Part shown: in pieces, positions 44,230 to 53,406 of the stretch
Numbering within the stretch: the first letter of the stretch is position 1
Layout: each line of letters starts with the position of its first letter
Source: Palsa-744 sp036498265
Lineage (GTDB): Bacteria > Actinomycetota > Thermoleophilia > Solirubrobacterales > Solirubrobacteraceae
Direction: 5' to 3'
DNA: 64,000 nt
Assembly (NCBI GenBank): GCA_036498265.1
Contig: DASYFT010000005.1
Span: 248,001-312,000, forward strand
Notes under the pieces: model-generated
Seen by the model: only the letters and a program-made list of their open reading frames with translations
What the model was told of the DNA's origin: nothing
The model's database searches: none
Translations under genes and position numbers: made by a program

Positions 44230-45348
44230 GTGAGCGCACCCGAGGACATGGACGACGCATTCGGCTCCGGCGAGCCGTTCAGCGTGGGCGTCGAGGAGGA
44301 GCTGTTCCTCGTCGATCCCGTCACCGGACGGCAGGCGAACTCCTCCGATGCCGTGCAGGAGCGCCTCGGAGAGGTTCGAGGCACGGTCGAGCGCGAGCTC
44401 CATGCCTGTCAGGTCGAGCTCATCACCGACGTCTGCCGCAGCGCCGGCGAGGCGGTCGCGGTGCTCGACGGGCTTCGACGGGCGGTGCTCGCGACGGGCG
44501 CCGGTCTCCTCGGCTCGGGAACCCACCCGTCGGCGGCCGAGGGCGAGGCCGAGATCACCGACAGGGCCCGCTACGAGCGGATCCACGAGCTGCTCGGCGA
44601 CGCCGTCGCCACGCCCGTCGGCGGCCTGCACATCCACATCGGGATGCCGGATCCCGACACCGCCATACGTGCCTTCAACGGCCTTCGCCGGCACCTCCCG
44701 CTGCTCCAGGCGCTGGCGGCCAACTCACCGTTCCGGCACGGCCGCAACACCGGCCTGGCCTCCGCCCGGGAGGTCACGGTCCGGGGCTGGCCGCGCTCCG
44801 GCGTCCCGCGCGCGATGCGCGACTTCGAGGACTTCCGCGACGCGACGCGACTGCTCACCCGGGCGGCCGACGTGCCCGACTACACCTGGTTCTGGTGGAA
44901 GCTCCGCCCGCACCCGCGGCTGGGTACGGTGGAGGTCAGGGCACTCGACGCGCAGGCCTCGCTCGAGGACGCAGCCGGCCTGATCGCCCTCACCCACTGC
45001 CTCGCGCGCCACGCCGCCGAGGCGGATCCCGAGCCCGACCCGCCCGCGGAGGTACTCGAGGAGGGATCCTTCCGGGCGGCCCGCTTCGGGGTGGACGCCC
45101 GCCTGCCTGACTCCCAAGGGCGGCTGCGCCCCGTGGCAGAGCTCCTCGATGAAGCGCTCGCAGTGACCCGGACTCACGCCGCCGAGCTGGGCTGTGGCGA
45201 TGACCTGGAGCGTCTGCCCGCGCTGCTGGCCGAGGGCGGCGGCGCGGGGCGTCAGTGCTCGGCGTTCGCGATCGCGGGCATGGACAACCTGCTGCGTGAG
45301 ATGACCGCGCTCACCGGCGTGGGCAATCCCACACGCGCCGTCCACTGA
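44230..45348 (+). CDS. YbdK-type carboxylate-amine ligase (glutamate-cysteine ligase 2 family)
   Basis: A 372-residue ATP-dependent ligase. FSVGVEEELFLVDP starts the active-site sheet (acidic metal ligands), ELHACQVELIT, LLGSGTHP, TPVGGLHIHIGMPD and FWWKLRPHPRLGTVEVRALDAQ follow in GCS2 order. The reaction, gamma-glutamyl-amide formation, is family knowledge; the amine partner may not be cysteine. GTG 44230 has TAGACT 7 nt before it (leaderless); ATG 44206 is less likely. Confidence 0.88.
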   Translation: MSAPEDMDDAFGSGEPFSVGVEEELFLVDPVTGRQANSSDAVQERLGEVRGTVERELHACQVELITDVCRSAGEAVAVLDGLRRAVLATGAGLLGSGTHPSAAEGEAEITDRARYERIHELLGDAVATPVGGLHIHIGMPDPDTAIRAFNGLRRHLPLLQALAANSPFRHGRNTGLASAREVTVRGWPRSGVPRAMRDFEDFRDATRLLTRAADVPDYTWFWWKLRPHPRLGTVEVRALDAQASLEDAAGLIALTHCLARHAAEADPEPDPPAEVLEEGSFRAARFGVDARLPDSQGRLRPVAELLDEALAVTRTHAAELGCGDDLERLPALLAEGGGAGRQCSAFAIAGMDNLLREMTALTGVGNPTRAVH

Positions 45349-45390
45349 GCGGCTGCCCGGCACGCTGTCTCATGGCCATCGACCGTCGAG

Positions 45391-46206
45391 TCACGGCCGA
45401 GCGAGCACGGCCCTGTACTCGTCCGGCAGTTGCGAGGTCATGTCGAACCACTCCTTCGGCGTGATCGCTTCGCGCAGCGTTGCCAGCACCGCGCGTGTGT
45501 GCTCGCGAGCCTCAGGCGGGGTGACGGCCTCGCGCTCGGCGACGGCGCGCACGAACTCCTCGAGCGTCATCTTCCGCGCAGCTCCGTTGCTGAGAGCATC
45601 ACCGCGGCGCAGCGGCTCCTGCAGCTGCGGCGGCAGCTGCGCCATCAGATCCTCGACCTCGCCGCCCGACACTCGTTCGGCGAGCGTCTCCAGCACCGCG
45701 CTGGCGGCGCGCAGCGCCTCATCCGGTGCCAGTGCCGTGCGTTGCGCAACCCGTCCGAGGAACGTCTCGGCCGGCATCACCTCGATGCGTTCTCCACGCG
45801 GCAGCAGCGGCGCGAAGCTCTTGGGCAGCTCCGCGGCCATGTCGGCCAGCTCGTCTGCGGTGATCGTCTGCCCGAGGGCCAGCAGTACGGCGCGGGCGTG
45901 GCGCTCCGCGACCCTGGGATCGACGTGCTCGCGGTCGGCGATCCGGCGTAGGAACTCATCGACCTCGAACGGCTCGGCGCGCCCCTCGGGGCGGAGCCAC
46001 GCCGCAAGGTCCGGCGGCAGCTGTTCCGCGATGTCGCGCGCCTCTCCGCCCGAAAGGCGTTCGGCCAGCGTCTGCAGCACCACCCGCGTGGCGCGCTCGG
46101 CCGGCTCGCGCTCAAGGCCGGCCGCGTCTTGCACGATGGCGATGAACCTCTCGTAGGCCGCGTCGGCGGCGCTCTGGGTCATCTGGCCCGTGTGCGGCTC
46201 GGCCAT
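45391..46206 (-). CDS. Double DUF2267 protein
   Basis: A 271-residue, acidic, all-helical protein made of four ~65-residue repeats. Each follows F-x2-V-x6-AE-x2-A-x3-VL-TLAERxSGGExxD-x-QLP (for example ERLSGGEARDIAEQLPPDL and ERVSGGEVEDLMAQLPPQL), so it equals two fused DUF2267 units. No signal or membrane segment. DUF2267 proteins are of unknown function, often found near stress genes. It lies 2 nt after the next gene in the minus direction and is probably co-transcribed. Confidence 0.87.
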   Translation of the reverse strand: MAEPHTGQMTQSAADAAYERFIAIVQDAAGLEREPAERATRVVLQTLAERLSGGEARDIAEQLPPDLAAWLRPEGRAEPFEVDEFLRRIADREHVDPRVAERHARAVLLALGQTITADELADMAAELPKSFAPLLPRGERIEVMPAETFLGRVAQRTALAPDEALRAASAVLETLAERVSGGEVEDLMAQLPPQLQEPLRRGDALSNGAARKMTLEEFVRAVAEREAVTPPEAREHTRAVLATLREAITPKEWFDMTSQLPDEYRAVLARP

Positions 46207-46208
46207 CG

Positions 46209-46559
46209 CTATCCCTCCTCGTCGATCGCGCCGTGCAGGTGCGCGGCGGCGAGCTGGATGTCCTTGTAGTCGTTCTGACCGGCGCGCGACTCGATCGTCA
46301 GCACGGCGCAGCGGTGCACGTCGCGGAAGTCGCCGTAGGGGAACTTGTAACGGCCCTTGGTCGACTCGTCTTTCTCGTCGTCCACGCCGAGGTGCCAGCG
46401 CGCGAACTCCTCCATCCCGTGTTCGTCGATGAACTCGTTCTCCTGCTCGGCCGTCGGCTGGTGCTCGCTCCAGTCATCGCGCTCGTCGCGCACGCTGTGG
46501 CCCGCTCGGATCAGGTCCTGGGCGTACTCGTATGCCGTCCTGCTCAGCTTGACCGCCAC
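46209..46559 (-). CDS. Conserved hypothetical protein (116 aa)
   Basis: GTG 46559 with AAGGGAA upstream is preferred; the frame extends to 46625 with poor sequence. The product is soluble, charged and motif-rich: RTAYEYAQDLIRAGHSV, DDWSEHQPTAEQENEFI, TKGRYKFPYGDFRDVHRC and DIQLAAAHLHGAIDE. I recognise the order as a widely conserved unassigned family; the His/Asp/Glu-rich stretches suggest metal or nucleic acid contact, but that is speculation. Heads the two-gene unit with the double DUF2267 gene. Confidence 0.7.
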   Translation of the reverse strand: MAVKLSRTAYEYAQDLIRAGHSVRDERDDWSEHQPTAEQENEFIDEHGMEEFARWHLGVDDEKDESTKGRYKFPYGDFRDVHRCAVLTIESRAGQNDYKDIQLAAAHLHGAIDEEG

Positions 46560-46712
46560 CGCCGCCGTTCCCTTCCGCTCGCGGGCCTTCGTCGGTGTGA
46601 CTAGGACGAACCGGACGGCTGCCAACCGTCCGGCGCCCTTGAACGCGGCGCAGCCCGGCTTATCGACAGCAGTGCAACGGAGTCACGAGCGAGCAGAGCC
46701 ACGGAGGCGGGC

Positions 46713-47129
46713 ATGATCCGCAGCGTCGATGCAGTCGAGCGAAGCGTGCACAAGACCAACGAGTGGCTCGCCGACCTGGCGGAGCTGCTCGGCACCGAGG
46801 ATCGCGAGGAGGCCTGGAGGGTGCTGCGCGCGTTCCTTCAGCTGCTACGCGACCAGCTCACGGTCGACGAGGCCGCCCAGCTCGCGGCCCAGCTCACGAT
46901 CGTGATCCGCGGCGTCTTCTACGAAGGCTTCGACCCCGGTGACCAGCAGAAACTGCGCGATCGCGATGAGTTCCTGAGGCGCTTCGGCGAGCTCACGAAG
47001 CGAGACGACGCCGCGCATGCCGCCGAGGCCGCCACCACCGTGCTGCGCCGGCATGTCACCCCTGGCGAGATCGACGACGTCATGTCGCAGCTCTCCAGCG
47101 AGGTGCGCGAGGTCCTGCTGCAGGGATAG
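46713..47129 (+). CDS. DUF2267 protein
   Basis: A 138-residue single DUF2267 unit with two half-repeats (VHKTNEWLADLAELL...VLRAFLQLLRDQLTVDEAAQLAAQL and FLRRFGELTKRDDAAHAAEAATTVLRRHVTPGEIDDVMSQL). ATG 46713 follows GGAGG by 5 nt. Divergent from the two-gene DUF2267 unit, so the family occurs twice in 2 kb. Confidence 0.85.
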   Translation: MIRSVDAVERSVHKTNEWLADLAELLGTEDREEAWRVLRAFLQLLRDQLTVDEAAQLAAQLTIVIRGVFYEGFDPGDQQKLRDRDEFLRRFGELTKRDDAAHAAEAATTVLRRHVTPGEIDDVMSQLSSEVREVLLQG

Positions 47130-47190
47130 GGCGGCACGGCGCCTCGGGGGGCGCGTTGACTGCCGGTGGCATGTCCCATAGTCTGGCTGC

Positions 47191-47850
47191 GTGGGGTACA
47201 CGGTCGTTTGCATCTCCAGCGAGGACGGCACGGGGGCGCAGGAAGCGGCGCCCGAGGTCGCAAGCCGGTTGGGGTTCCGGCTGATCGACGAGGACATCGT
47301 CGCGCGGGCGGCCGTGGAGGCGGGAGTGGACACCGATGTCGTCGCCGACGTGGAGCGGCGCAAGTCGCTGCTCGTGAGGCTGGTTGAGGGGTTGGGCACT
47401 GCCGGGACCAGCGCCGGACTTGGGACCGGCTACGCCGTTCCGGCGGCAGTCGTCGACGGCGTCGAACGGCCCGCCAGCGACGAGCTCAGGGGGACGATCC
47501 AATCGGTGATCGAGGAGACCGCCGGCCGCGGCAACGCGGTGATCGTCGCGCACGCCGCCTCGCTTGCGCTGGGCGAGCGCGACGACGTGCTCCGGGTCCA
47601 CCTCACCGCCTCGACCCCCACGCGCGAGCGACGGCTGGCCGGCGCCCTCGGCGTCGACCAGAAGGAGGCCGCGCAGAAGCTCAAGCGCTCGGATGCCGGC
47701 CGGGCCGACTACCTGAAGCGCTTCTACGGCGTCGGCTCCGAGCAGCCCACCCACTACGACCTGGTGATCAACACCGACAAGCTGGCGCCCGAGGAGGCCG
47801 TGGGCGTGATCGTGCGGCTGGCGGGCGCCGGGAGCGACGCCGAGGCCTAA
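47191..47850 (+). CDS. Cytidylate kinase-like protein
   Basis: A 219-residue protein of the AAA_26/cytidylate kinase-like family. VCISSEDGTGAQEAAPEVASRLGFRLIDEDIV is a degenerate P-loop region: it has DGTGAQE in place of GxxGxGKS/T, so ATP binding is doubtful. RGNAVIVAHAASLAL, LRVHLTAS and a K-R-SDAGRADYLKRFYG lid follow. It could be a non-canonical kinase or a regulator. TAGTCT ends 6 nt before the GTG (leaderless). Its stop overlaps the next gene's stop (CTAA). Confidence 0.75.
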   Translation: MGYTVVCISSEDGTGAQEAAPEVASRLGFRLIDEDIVARAAVEAGVDTDVVADVERRKSLLVRLVEGLGTAGTSAGLGTGYAVPAAVVDGVERPASDELRGTIQSVIEETAGRGNAVIVAHAASLALGERDDVLRVHLTASTPTRERRLAGALGVDQKEAAQKLKRSDAGRADYLKRFYGVGSEQPTHYDLVINTDKLAPEEAVGVIVRLAGAGSDAEA

Positions 47851-50831
47851 CCCGGGGCTTTGGCCAGGTAGGTGTGGCCGGCCTTGACGGTCACGTGGTG
47901 GTGGTTGACGAGGTCGGTCACCGACACCCGGTCGGTGCTGACGCGGATCAGGGTTCCGCCACAGGTGTCAACGGTGAGCCAGCGCGTGCCGAGGACGGCT
48001 CCCGCGGCGTAGTTGCCCTTGGTCGAGTAGCTGCCGTGGCCTTCGGCCCACAGTTTGCGCACCGTGTGCTTCCTCGATGCGCGACTGATCGTCGCCCGCG
48101 CGGTGTGGGCGCGCTCCGCCGCCGTCGGGCACACCGAGAAGTTCCCACCCATCAGCGTCGCGAGCACGACGCCGTTGTGAGACTGCGTGATCTTGAACTC
48201 GCCTTCGTAGAGCACGATCGTCTGAAGGTGACCGTTGGCTGCGGCCGTCGTTATCGCGACTCGCCCGTGGGTCGCGTCGATGATCGTCCCGAACGGCAGC
48301 TGCCGCGCGTTGGTCAGTGCCACGAACGTCTTCGAGCCCGGCAGCTTGACCAGCACGACGCCGCCGGCCGGAACCACGTTCCCGGTCAGTGCCAGCTTGG
48401 GGGGAGGAAGCAGCGCGGCCGCGATCCCGAGCACTTCCGAGCCGCCCAGTTCGCTGAACGGTTCGGGCCCTTCTTCCGGTTCCGAGAGCTCGCTGCTGGA
48501 GGAGGGGGCGATGTAGGTGTAGGCCGGGCCCGCACTGGAGGTGCCGCGTTCGTCGCTGACCACCACTTCCTTGCTGCCCGCCGGCGACGCCGCCGTGGTG
48601 GCCGTCAGTTCGGTTTCGGAGACCACGTTCACCGCCGTGGCTTCGCTTCCGATCTTGACCGTCGCCCCCGCCAGGAACCCCGCGCCCTTGATCGTCACCT
48701 GCGTACCGCCTGCCGCCGGTCCCGACGTGGGCGTGATGCTCGTGACCGCCGGTGCCGGCGGCGGGGGTGGAGGTGGTGGCGGAGGTGAGGCAAGGCGGTA
48801 CGGCCATGCGGCGCCGGTCCTCGCGCCGTCGTGGGGCGCTCCGATCAGCGCCACGGACGCGTCGGCGCTGATGGCGACGCTCGTGCCGAACCAGCTTTTA
48901 CCGTCTTCTTCGGGGCTCACCAGCTTTTCGGGCCGCCGGTTCCAGGAGCTGCCCGAGCGGCTGAATTCCCAGGCGGCGCCAAGCCAGGCGGTGTCGTGCT
49001 CGGCGCCGATCAGCGCCAGGTTGCCGTCCCCGGAGAGCGCGACGCTGGAGCCGAGTTCACCTTCCGGCGTCCCTTCGGGTCCGGCGGTCAGCTTCGGCCC
49101 CTGCTGGACCCACTTCGGGCCCGACAGCGTGAAGGCCCAGGCCGCTCCTGCCCGGCTGTTGTCCTCGCGGCCCCCGACGAGAGCGGTGGCGCCGTCGCCT
49201 GACAGGGCCGTGCTGAAGCCGAAGTGACCTTCCCCGGACTCCTGGCCTCCGGTCAGCTTCGGACCCTCCTGCGTCCAGGTGGAGCCGGTGCGAGAGAACG
49301 CCCACGCCGCACCGGCGTAGCCGTTGTCCCCCGGTGCCCCCACCAGAGCGGTGTTGCCATCCCCGGACAGCGACACGCTGCCGCCCAGATGGGCGTTGCC
49401 CGCGACTTCCCCGCCGCCCCTAAGACGCGGTCCCTGCTGTGCCCAGCCGGATTCCGTGCGCGTGAACACCCACGCAGATCCGACGCCGTTGGCATTGGAC
49501 GGCGCCCCCACCAGCGCCGTCGTGCCGTCGGCGGAGAGGGCCACGCTGTGGCCGAAGCGGCCTTCGAGCGTCTCTTCGGTCCCGCCGGTCAGCTTCGCCT
49601 GCACGGTCCATTTCGAGTCCGTCCCACGCGTGAACACCCAGGCGGCTCCCTGACGGGCGCATTCGGCGCCGCCGCGCGGGCACGGCGCAGCTTCGCGCGG
49701 GGCCCCGATCAGCGCCGTGTTCCCATCCCCGGACAGCGCCACGGTCCTGCCGAAGCTGCACACTTCGGTTTCTTCGTTGCACGGTTCGCTGCCTTTGGCG
49801 CCCGCTTCACCGCCGGTCAGCTTCGGGCCCTGCTGGGACCATACGCCTTCGGATTGGGTGAACACCCAGGCGGCGCCGGTCGCCCCATTGTCACCCGGGC
49901 CGCCGATCAGCGCTGTGCTGCCGTCCCGGGAGAGCGCGAGGCTGTATCCCAGCATCCCTGTGCCTTCCTCATCGCTCGCAGTCACCTTCGGGGCCTGCTG
50001 CACGAGAGGGTCGACCCGTACCGGGAAGCTGGCGCCACGTGTGTCGGCGTGGAGCAGGATCCGACTGCCGGAGAGGTCGAGCCGGCTCGGGAGGACGCGG
50101 CCGTGCGCGTCGGTGACGAACAGGTCGCCGTAGCGGAGCGATCGGCCCCCCGGCCCGTCTATCACGACGCCGTTCCTGTGGGTGGCTCCTGCCAGCCGGA
50201 CCGCCCCGGAGACAGCGAGCGAGATCGTCAGCGCGGCGCGGGCCGGGCCGGATGGGCGCCGCAGGAAGGTGAAACCCTGCTCGAGCCCCAGGGGCCCGTT
50301 CACATACCACTCGCTGAGCGGGCCATGGCTGTAGAGCACACGGTTCGACTTCACGGTCGGCGCAACCCGGCCGACCGTCGACATCGACGTCCCGTAGCCG
50401 ACGGCCTGGAGCCTCAGCATCGCGCTGAGCTCGCCCGATCGCAGCCTCACGCCCGAGGAGGAGAACCCGGCGGACAGGCGCTGGGAGACGTTGCGGGCGA
50501 CCGCCGACCGTCCGGACGCCCGGCGTACTCGGTAGGAGGAGGCATCCCGTCCGAGCGCCATGGAGATCGGGCCCCGCGCCGCCAACGGCAGGCCCGCCGG
50601 CTCGTACGCGCGGCCTGTGGTCGCGGGTGAAATCGACCCGTGCCGGGGGGCCAGGCCGTGGAGCAACAGCGCAGCCAGCAGCAGGAACAGCACCGTGCCG
50701 GCGGCCAGGAGGCGCAGCGCGGCAGGCGCATCCGCAGCTCCCGTGCCAGCGGGCGCCTGCGCGTATCGCACCATGAGCCGCGTCGCCGGACGACTCGACG
50801 TTGTCAGCAGGGGCCCGGCCGGCCGCCGCAT
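47847..50831 (-). CDS. Large exported beta-propeller / IPT / FecR-like protein
   Basis: A 994-residue protein from ATG 50831 (GGGGGA upstream). A basic tail precedes one membrane helix (about 38-60). A long N-terminal region is followed by at least seven FG-GAP-like repeats of about 55 residues, each with LSxDGxTALxGxPxDNxxxGAAWVF and WxQxGPKLTGG (a likely integrin-type propeller, about 295-690). Then come a poly-Pro/Pro-Ala linker, an IPT/TIG domain (VTSITPTSGPAAGGTQVTIKG) and a FecR-like C-terminal domain (FVALTNARQLPFGTIIDATHGRVAIT, FKITQS, GGNFSVC). Probably a surface protein binding glycans or other proteins. Confidence 0.8.
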   Translation of the reverse strand: MRRPAGPLLTTSSRPATRLMVRYAQAPAGTGAADAPAALRLLAAGTVLFLLLAALLLHGLAPRHGSISPATTGRAYEPAGLPLAARGPISMALGRDASSYRVRRASGRSAVARNVSQRLSAGFSSSGVRLRSGELSAMLRLQAVGYGTSMSTVGRVAPTVKSNRVLYSHGPLSEWYVNGPLGLEQGFTFLRRPSGPARAALTISLAVSGAVRLAGATHRNGVVIDGPGGRSLRYGDLFVTDAHGRVLPSRLDLSGSRILLHADTRGASFPVRVDPLVQQAPKVTASDEEGTGMLGYSLALSRDGSTALIGGPGDNGATGAAWVFTQSEGVWSQQGPKLTGGEAGAKGSEPCNEETEVCSFGRTVALSGDGNTALIGAPREAAPCPRGGAECARQGAAWVFTRGTDSKWTVQAKLTGGTEETLEGRFGHSVALSADGTTALVGAPSNANGVGSAWVFTRTESGWAQQGPRLRGGGEVAGNAHLGGSVSLSGDGNTALVGAPGDNGYAGAAWAFSRTGSTWTQEGPKLTGGQESGEGHFGFSTALSGDGATALVGGREDNSRAGAAWAFTLSGPKWVQQGPKLTAGPEGTPEGELGSSVALSGDGNLALIGAEHDTAWLGAAWEFSRSGSSWNRRPEKLVSPEEDGKSWFGTSVAISADASVALIGAPHDGARTGAAWPYRLASPPPPPPPPPPAPAVTSITPTSGPAAGGTQVTIKGAGFLAGATVKIGSEATAVNVVSETELTATTAASPAGSKEVVVSDERGTSSAGPAYTYIAPSSSSELSEPEEGPEPFSELGGSEVLGIAAALLPPPKLALTGNVVPAGGVVLVKLPGSKTFVALTNARQLPFGTIIDATHGRVAITTAAANGHLQTIVLYEGEFKITQSHNGVVLATLMGGNFSVCPTAAERAHTARATISRASRKHTVRKLWAEGHGSYSTKGNYAAGAVLGTRWLTVDTCGGTLIRVSTDRVSVTDLVNHHHVTVKAGHTYLAKAPG

Positions 50832-51075
50832 TCCATCCCCCAAGATCCCATCTCGTTTCTCCCGTCGCCCAATCGGCGCACCCTCCGCGCGCGCCAGACC
50901 ACCACCAGGCTTTCTGGAAGGTGCACGGTAAGCGCGGGGGCGCTCAAAGTCAAACCCGAACAGGGCGCCAGACGCCTGGAACTGGCAGCTTGGCGCTTGC
51001 CATAAACTCAGGGCCGTCTCGGGCGGCATGCACAGAGGGGGATGCAGCGATGGATCGACGCAGGACGGCTGGAGC

Positions 51076-51474
51076 GTGGCGGTGACGTGGCCTGCTCTGT
51101 TCGGCGTCTTCCTGCTGTCACACCTGGCGGGCGACTTCCTGCTGCAGACGGACTGGCAGGCGAGTCACAAGGGCCATGTCGCCCGCGGGGGCGCCCCGCA
51201 CCGTGCTCTCGGGGCTCATGGACTGACCTACACGCTCGCCTTCGTGCCCGCGCTGCTGTGGGTTGCCGCCGAGTCGGGTGCCGCCGCCGCGCTCGGGATC
51301 GCGCTCCTGGTGATGCTCCCGCACATGCTGATCGACGACGGCAGGCTTGTGGCGGCGTGGGTCCACCGCGTCAAGCGGGTTCACGGCACCCCGACGACGG
51401 TCGTGCGCCTGGGGGTCGACCAGACTCTGCACGTCCTGGCGCTCGCCGCCGTCGCGTTTCTGGTGACGGGGTGA
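51076..51474 (+). CDS. DUF3307 membrane protein
   Basis: A 132-residue protein with four membrane helices. LLSHLAGDFLLQTDWQASHKG and HMLIDDGRLVAAWVHRVKR are DUF3307 signatures with conserved His/Asp in the membrane. GTG 51076 follows GGAG; 51082 is an alternative. A TAAACT hexamer at 51003-51008 may be its -10. It precedes the nucleotide cyclase gene by 25 nt on the same strand. Function unknown. Confidence 0.75.
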   Translation: MAVTWPALFGVFLLSHLAGDFLLQTDWQASHKGHVARGGAPHRALGAHGLTYTLAFVPALLWVAAESGAAAALGIALLVMLPHMLIDDGRLVAAWVHRVKRVHGTPTTVVRLGVDQTLHVLALAAVAFLVTG

Positions 51475-51499
51475 CCTCGAGGGGGACGGCAGAGCGAAT

Positions 51500-53332
51500 G
51501 TGAGACGGATCAGCAGACAGCGACGTAAGGCCTTTGCCCTGGTGGCCGTCGCGCTGCTGGCCGGCGGACTCGGAGTGCTCGCATACGCGACGCACGCGCT
51601 GCGACGGAGCGAACTGCAGACGATCGATGCGCGCTTCTCGATCCGCGGCACGCAGCGCCCGCCCCGCGACGTGGTGCTGGTCGAGATAGACAACGCAACG
51701 CTCCAGGAACTGTCGCGCCTGCACATGCACTCCGAGTTCCCGTTCCCGCGCAGGTATCACGCCAAGGTGATCGACGAGCTGCGGAGCGCCGGAGCAAAGG
51801 CGATCGCGATGGACCTCGAGTTCTCACGCGAAACCGACGTCGCCGACGACAACGCGCTCATCGAAGCGATCGGGAGGGCCCATGGGAAGGTCGTGCTGGC
51901 GGCCACCGAAGTGGCTCCCGGCGGTCACACGAACGTGCTCGGGGGAGGCAAGCTGCTGGAAGAACTGGGGGCCCGCGCCGCCGAGGTGCGGCTGATCGTC
52001 GATCCGGACGGCTCGACCCGCCGCTTCGGCTACTCCTACAACGGCCTTCGGAGCTTCCCCGTCGTCAGCGCCGAAACTGCGACCGGGCACGCGATCGCGG
52101 CCTCGCGCTTCGGGAGCGGCACGCTTCCGATCGACTTCGTCGGGCCGCCCGAAACGATCACCGCGGTCTCCTACTACAAGGTCCTGCTCGGCCAGGTGCC
52201 GCCCGGCTTCTTCCGCGACAAGATCGTGATCGTGGGCGCCTCGGCCCCGATCCTCCAGGACGCGCACGTCAGCGCCACCAGCGGCAGCGGTCAGATGCCG
52301 GGCCCGGAGATAATGGCCAATGCGACCAGCACGCTGCTGCGCGGCGTGCCCCTGAAGGACGTCTCCGGCGTCGTCAACCTGGGGCTGGTCCTCCTGCTCG
52401 GCATCGCGGTCCCGCTCGGCAGCATGCGCCTGCGACGCCGGCGTTCGCTCCTCGATGCGCTCGCGCTGGCGATCGTCTTCACCGTGGCCACCCAGATCGC
52501 GTTCAACGACGGGGTGATCGTCTCGTTCGTCTACCCGCTGCTCGCCCTGGTGCTCGGCGTGCTAGGCACGCTGGCGGTGCTCTACGTGATGGAGGCGATG
52601 GAGCGGGAGCGGGTGCGCGACATGTTCTCCCGCTTCGTGCCCGCCGGCGTGGTCGACGAGGTGCTCGCCAGCGCGGATGAGAACCTTCGGCTCGGCGGCG
52701 TGGAACGCGACTGCACCGTCCTGTTCTCCGACCTGCGGGGCTTCACGACGTTCTCCGAGAACCAGCCGGCCGCCCGCGTGATCGAAGTCATCAACCACTA
52801 CCTCAACGAGATGACCGAGGCGATCCTGGAGGCCGGCGGGACCCTCATCTCCTACATGGGCGACGGGATCATGGCCCTGTTCGGTGCGCCGCTCGCGCAG
52901 GAGGACCACGCCGATCGCGCGCTGGCGGCGGCACGCGAGATGGTCGGTCCGCGACTCGCCCAGTTCAACGCATGGCTCGCCGAGGAGGGCTTCGAGCACA
53001 GCTTCGAAATGGGGGTCGGGCTCAACAGCGGAGTGGTCATGGCCGGCAACGTCGGATCGTCACAGCGCGTGGAGTACACGGCGATCGGCGACACCACCAA
53101 CACGGCCTCGCGCCTCGAGGGGATGACGAAGGACAGCGAGGCGATGCTGTTCGTCTCGGCGACCACGCGGGAACGGCTCACCAGATCCGGCCAGGAGCTG
53201 TCGCTGGTGGGCGAGGTGAGCATTCGAGGTCGCACGGGCACGCTCGCCGTGTGGACGATCTGGCCGGAGGGGGCTGTTGCCGCTGAGGGCGTCACGGCGG
53301 AGGATCGCGCAGAGGGTCGCTCGCCCGTCTGA
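51500..53332 (+). CDS. CHASE2-domain adenylate/guanylate cyclase
   Basis: A 610-residue class III cyclase. An N-terminal membrane helix (12-30) and an extracellular CHASE2 sensor (about 38-280) are followed by three membrane helices (about 290-365) and a catalytic domain (about 400-590). Metal-binding Asp411 (FSDLRGF) and Asp455 (YMGDGIMALFGAP) are present, and NTASRLEGMTKD provides the purine/transition-state residues. It would make cAMP or cGMP in response to an outside signal. The GTG start follows the DUF3307 stop by 25 nt, possibly an operon. Confidence 0.93.
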   Translation: MRRISRQRRKAFALVAVALLAGGLGVLAYATHALRRSELQTIDARFSIRGTQRPPRDVVLVEIDNATLQELSRLHMHSEFPFPRRYHAKVIDELRSAGAKAIAMDLEFSRETDVADDNALIEAIGRAHGKVVLAATEVAPGGHTNVLGGGKLLEELGARAAEVRLIVDPDGSTRRFGYSYNGLRSFPVVSAETATGHAIAASRFGSGTLPIDFVGPPETITAVSYYKVLLGQVPPGFFRDKIVIVGASAPILQDAHVSATSGSGQMPGPEIMANATSTLLRGVPLKDVSGVVNLGLVLLLGIAVPLGSMRLRRRRSLLDALALAIVFTVATQIAFNDGVIVSFVYPLLALVLGVLGTLAVLYVMEAMERERVRDMFSRFVPAGVVDEVLASADENLRLGGVERDCTVLFSDLRGFTTFSENQPAARVIEVINHYLNEMTEAILEAGGTLISYMGDGIMALFGAPLAQEDHADRALAAAREMVGPRLAQFNAWLAEEGFEHSFEMGVGLNSGVVMAGNVGSSQRVEYTAIGDTTNTASRLEGMTKDSEAMLFVSATTRERLTRSGQELSLVGEVSIRGRTGTLAVWTIWPEGAVAAEGVTAEDRAEGRSPV

Positions 53333-53406
53333 CGGGGGTGGAGTCCGAGCGCCGGTGGGCGTAAGCTAGGGCGGGTTCCGAGTACCGCGGCCGAGGAGGG
53401 CGAGTC

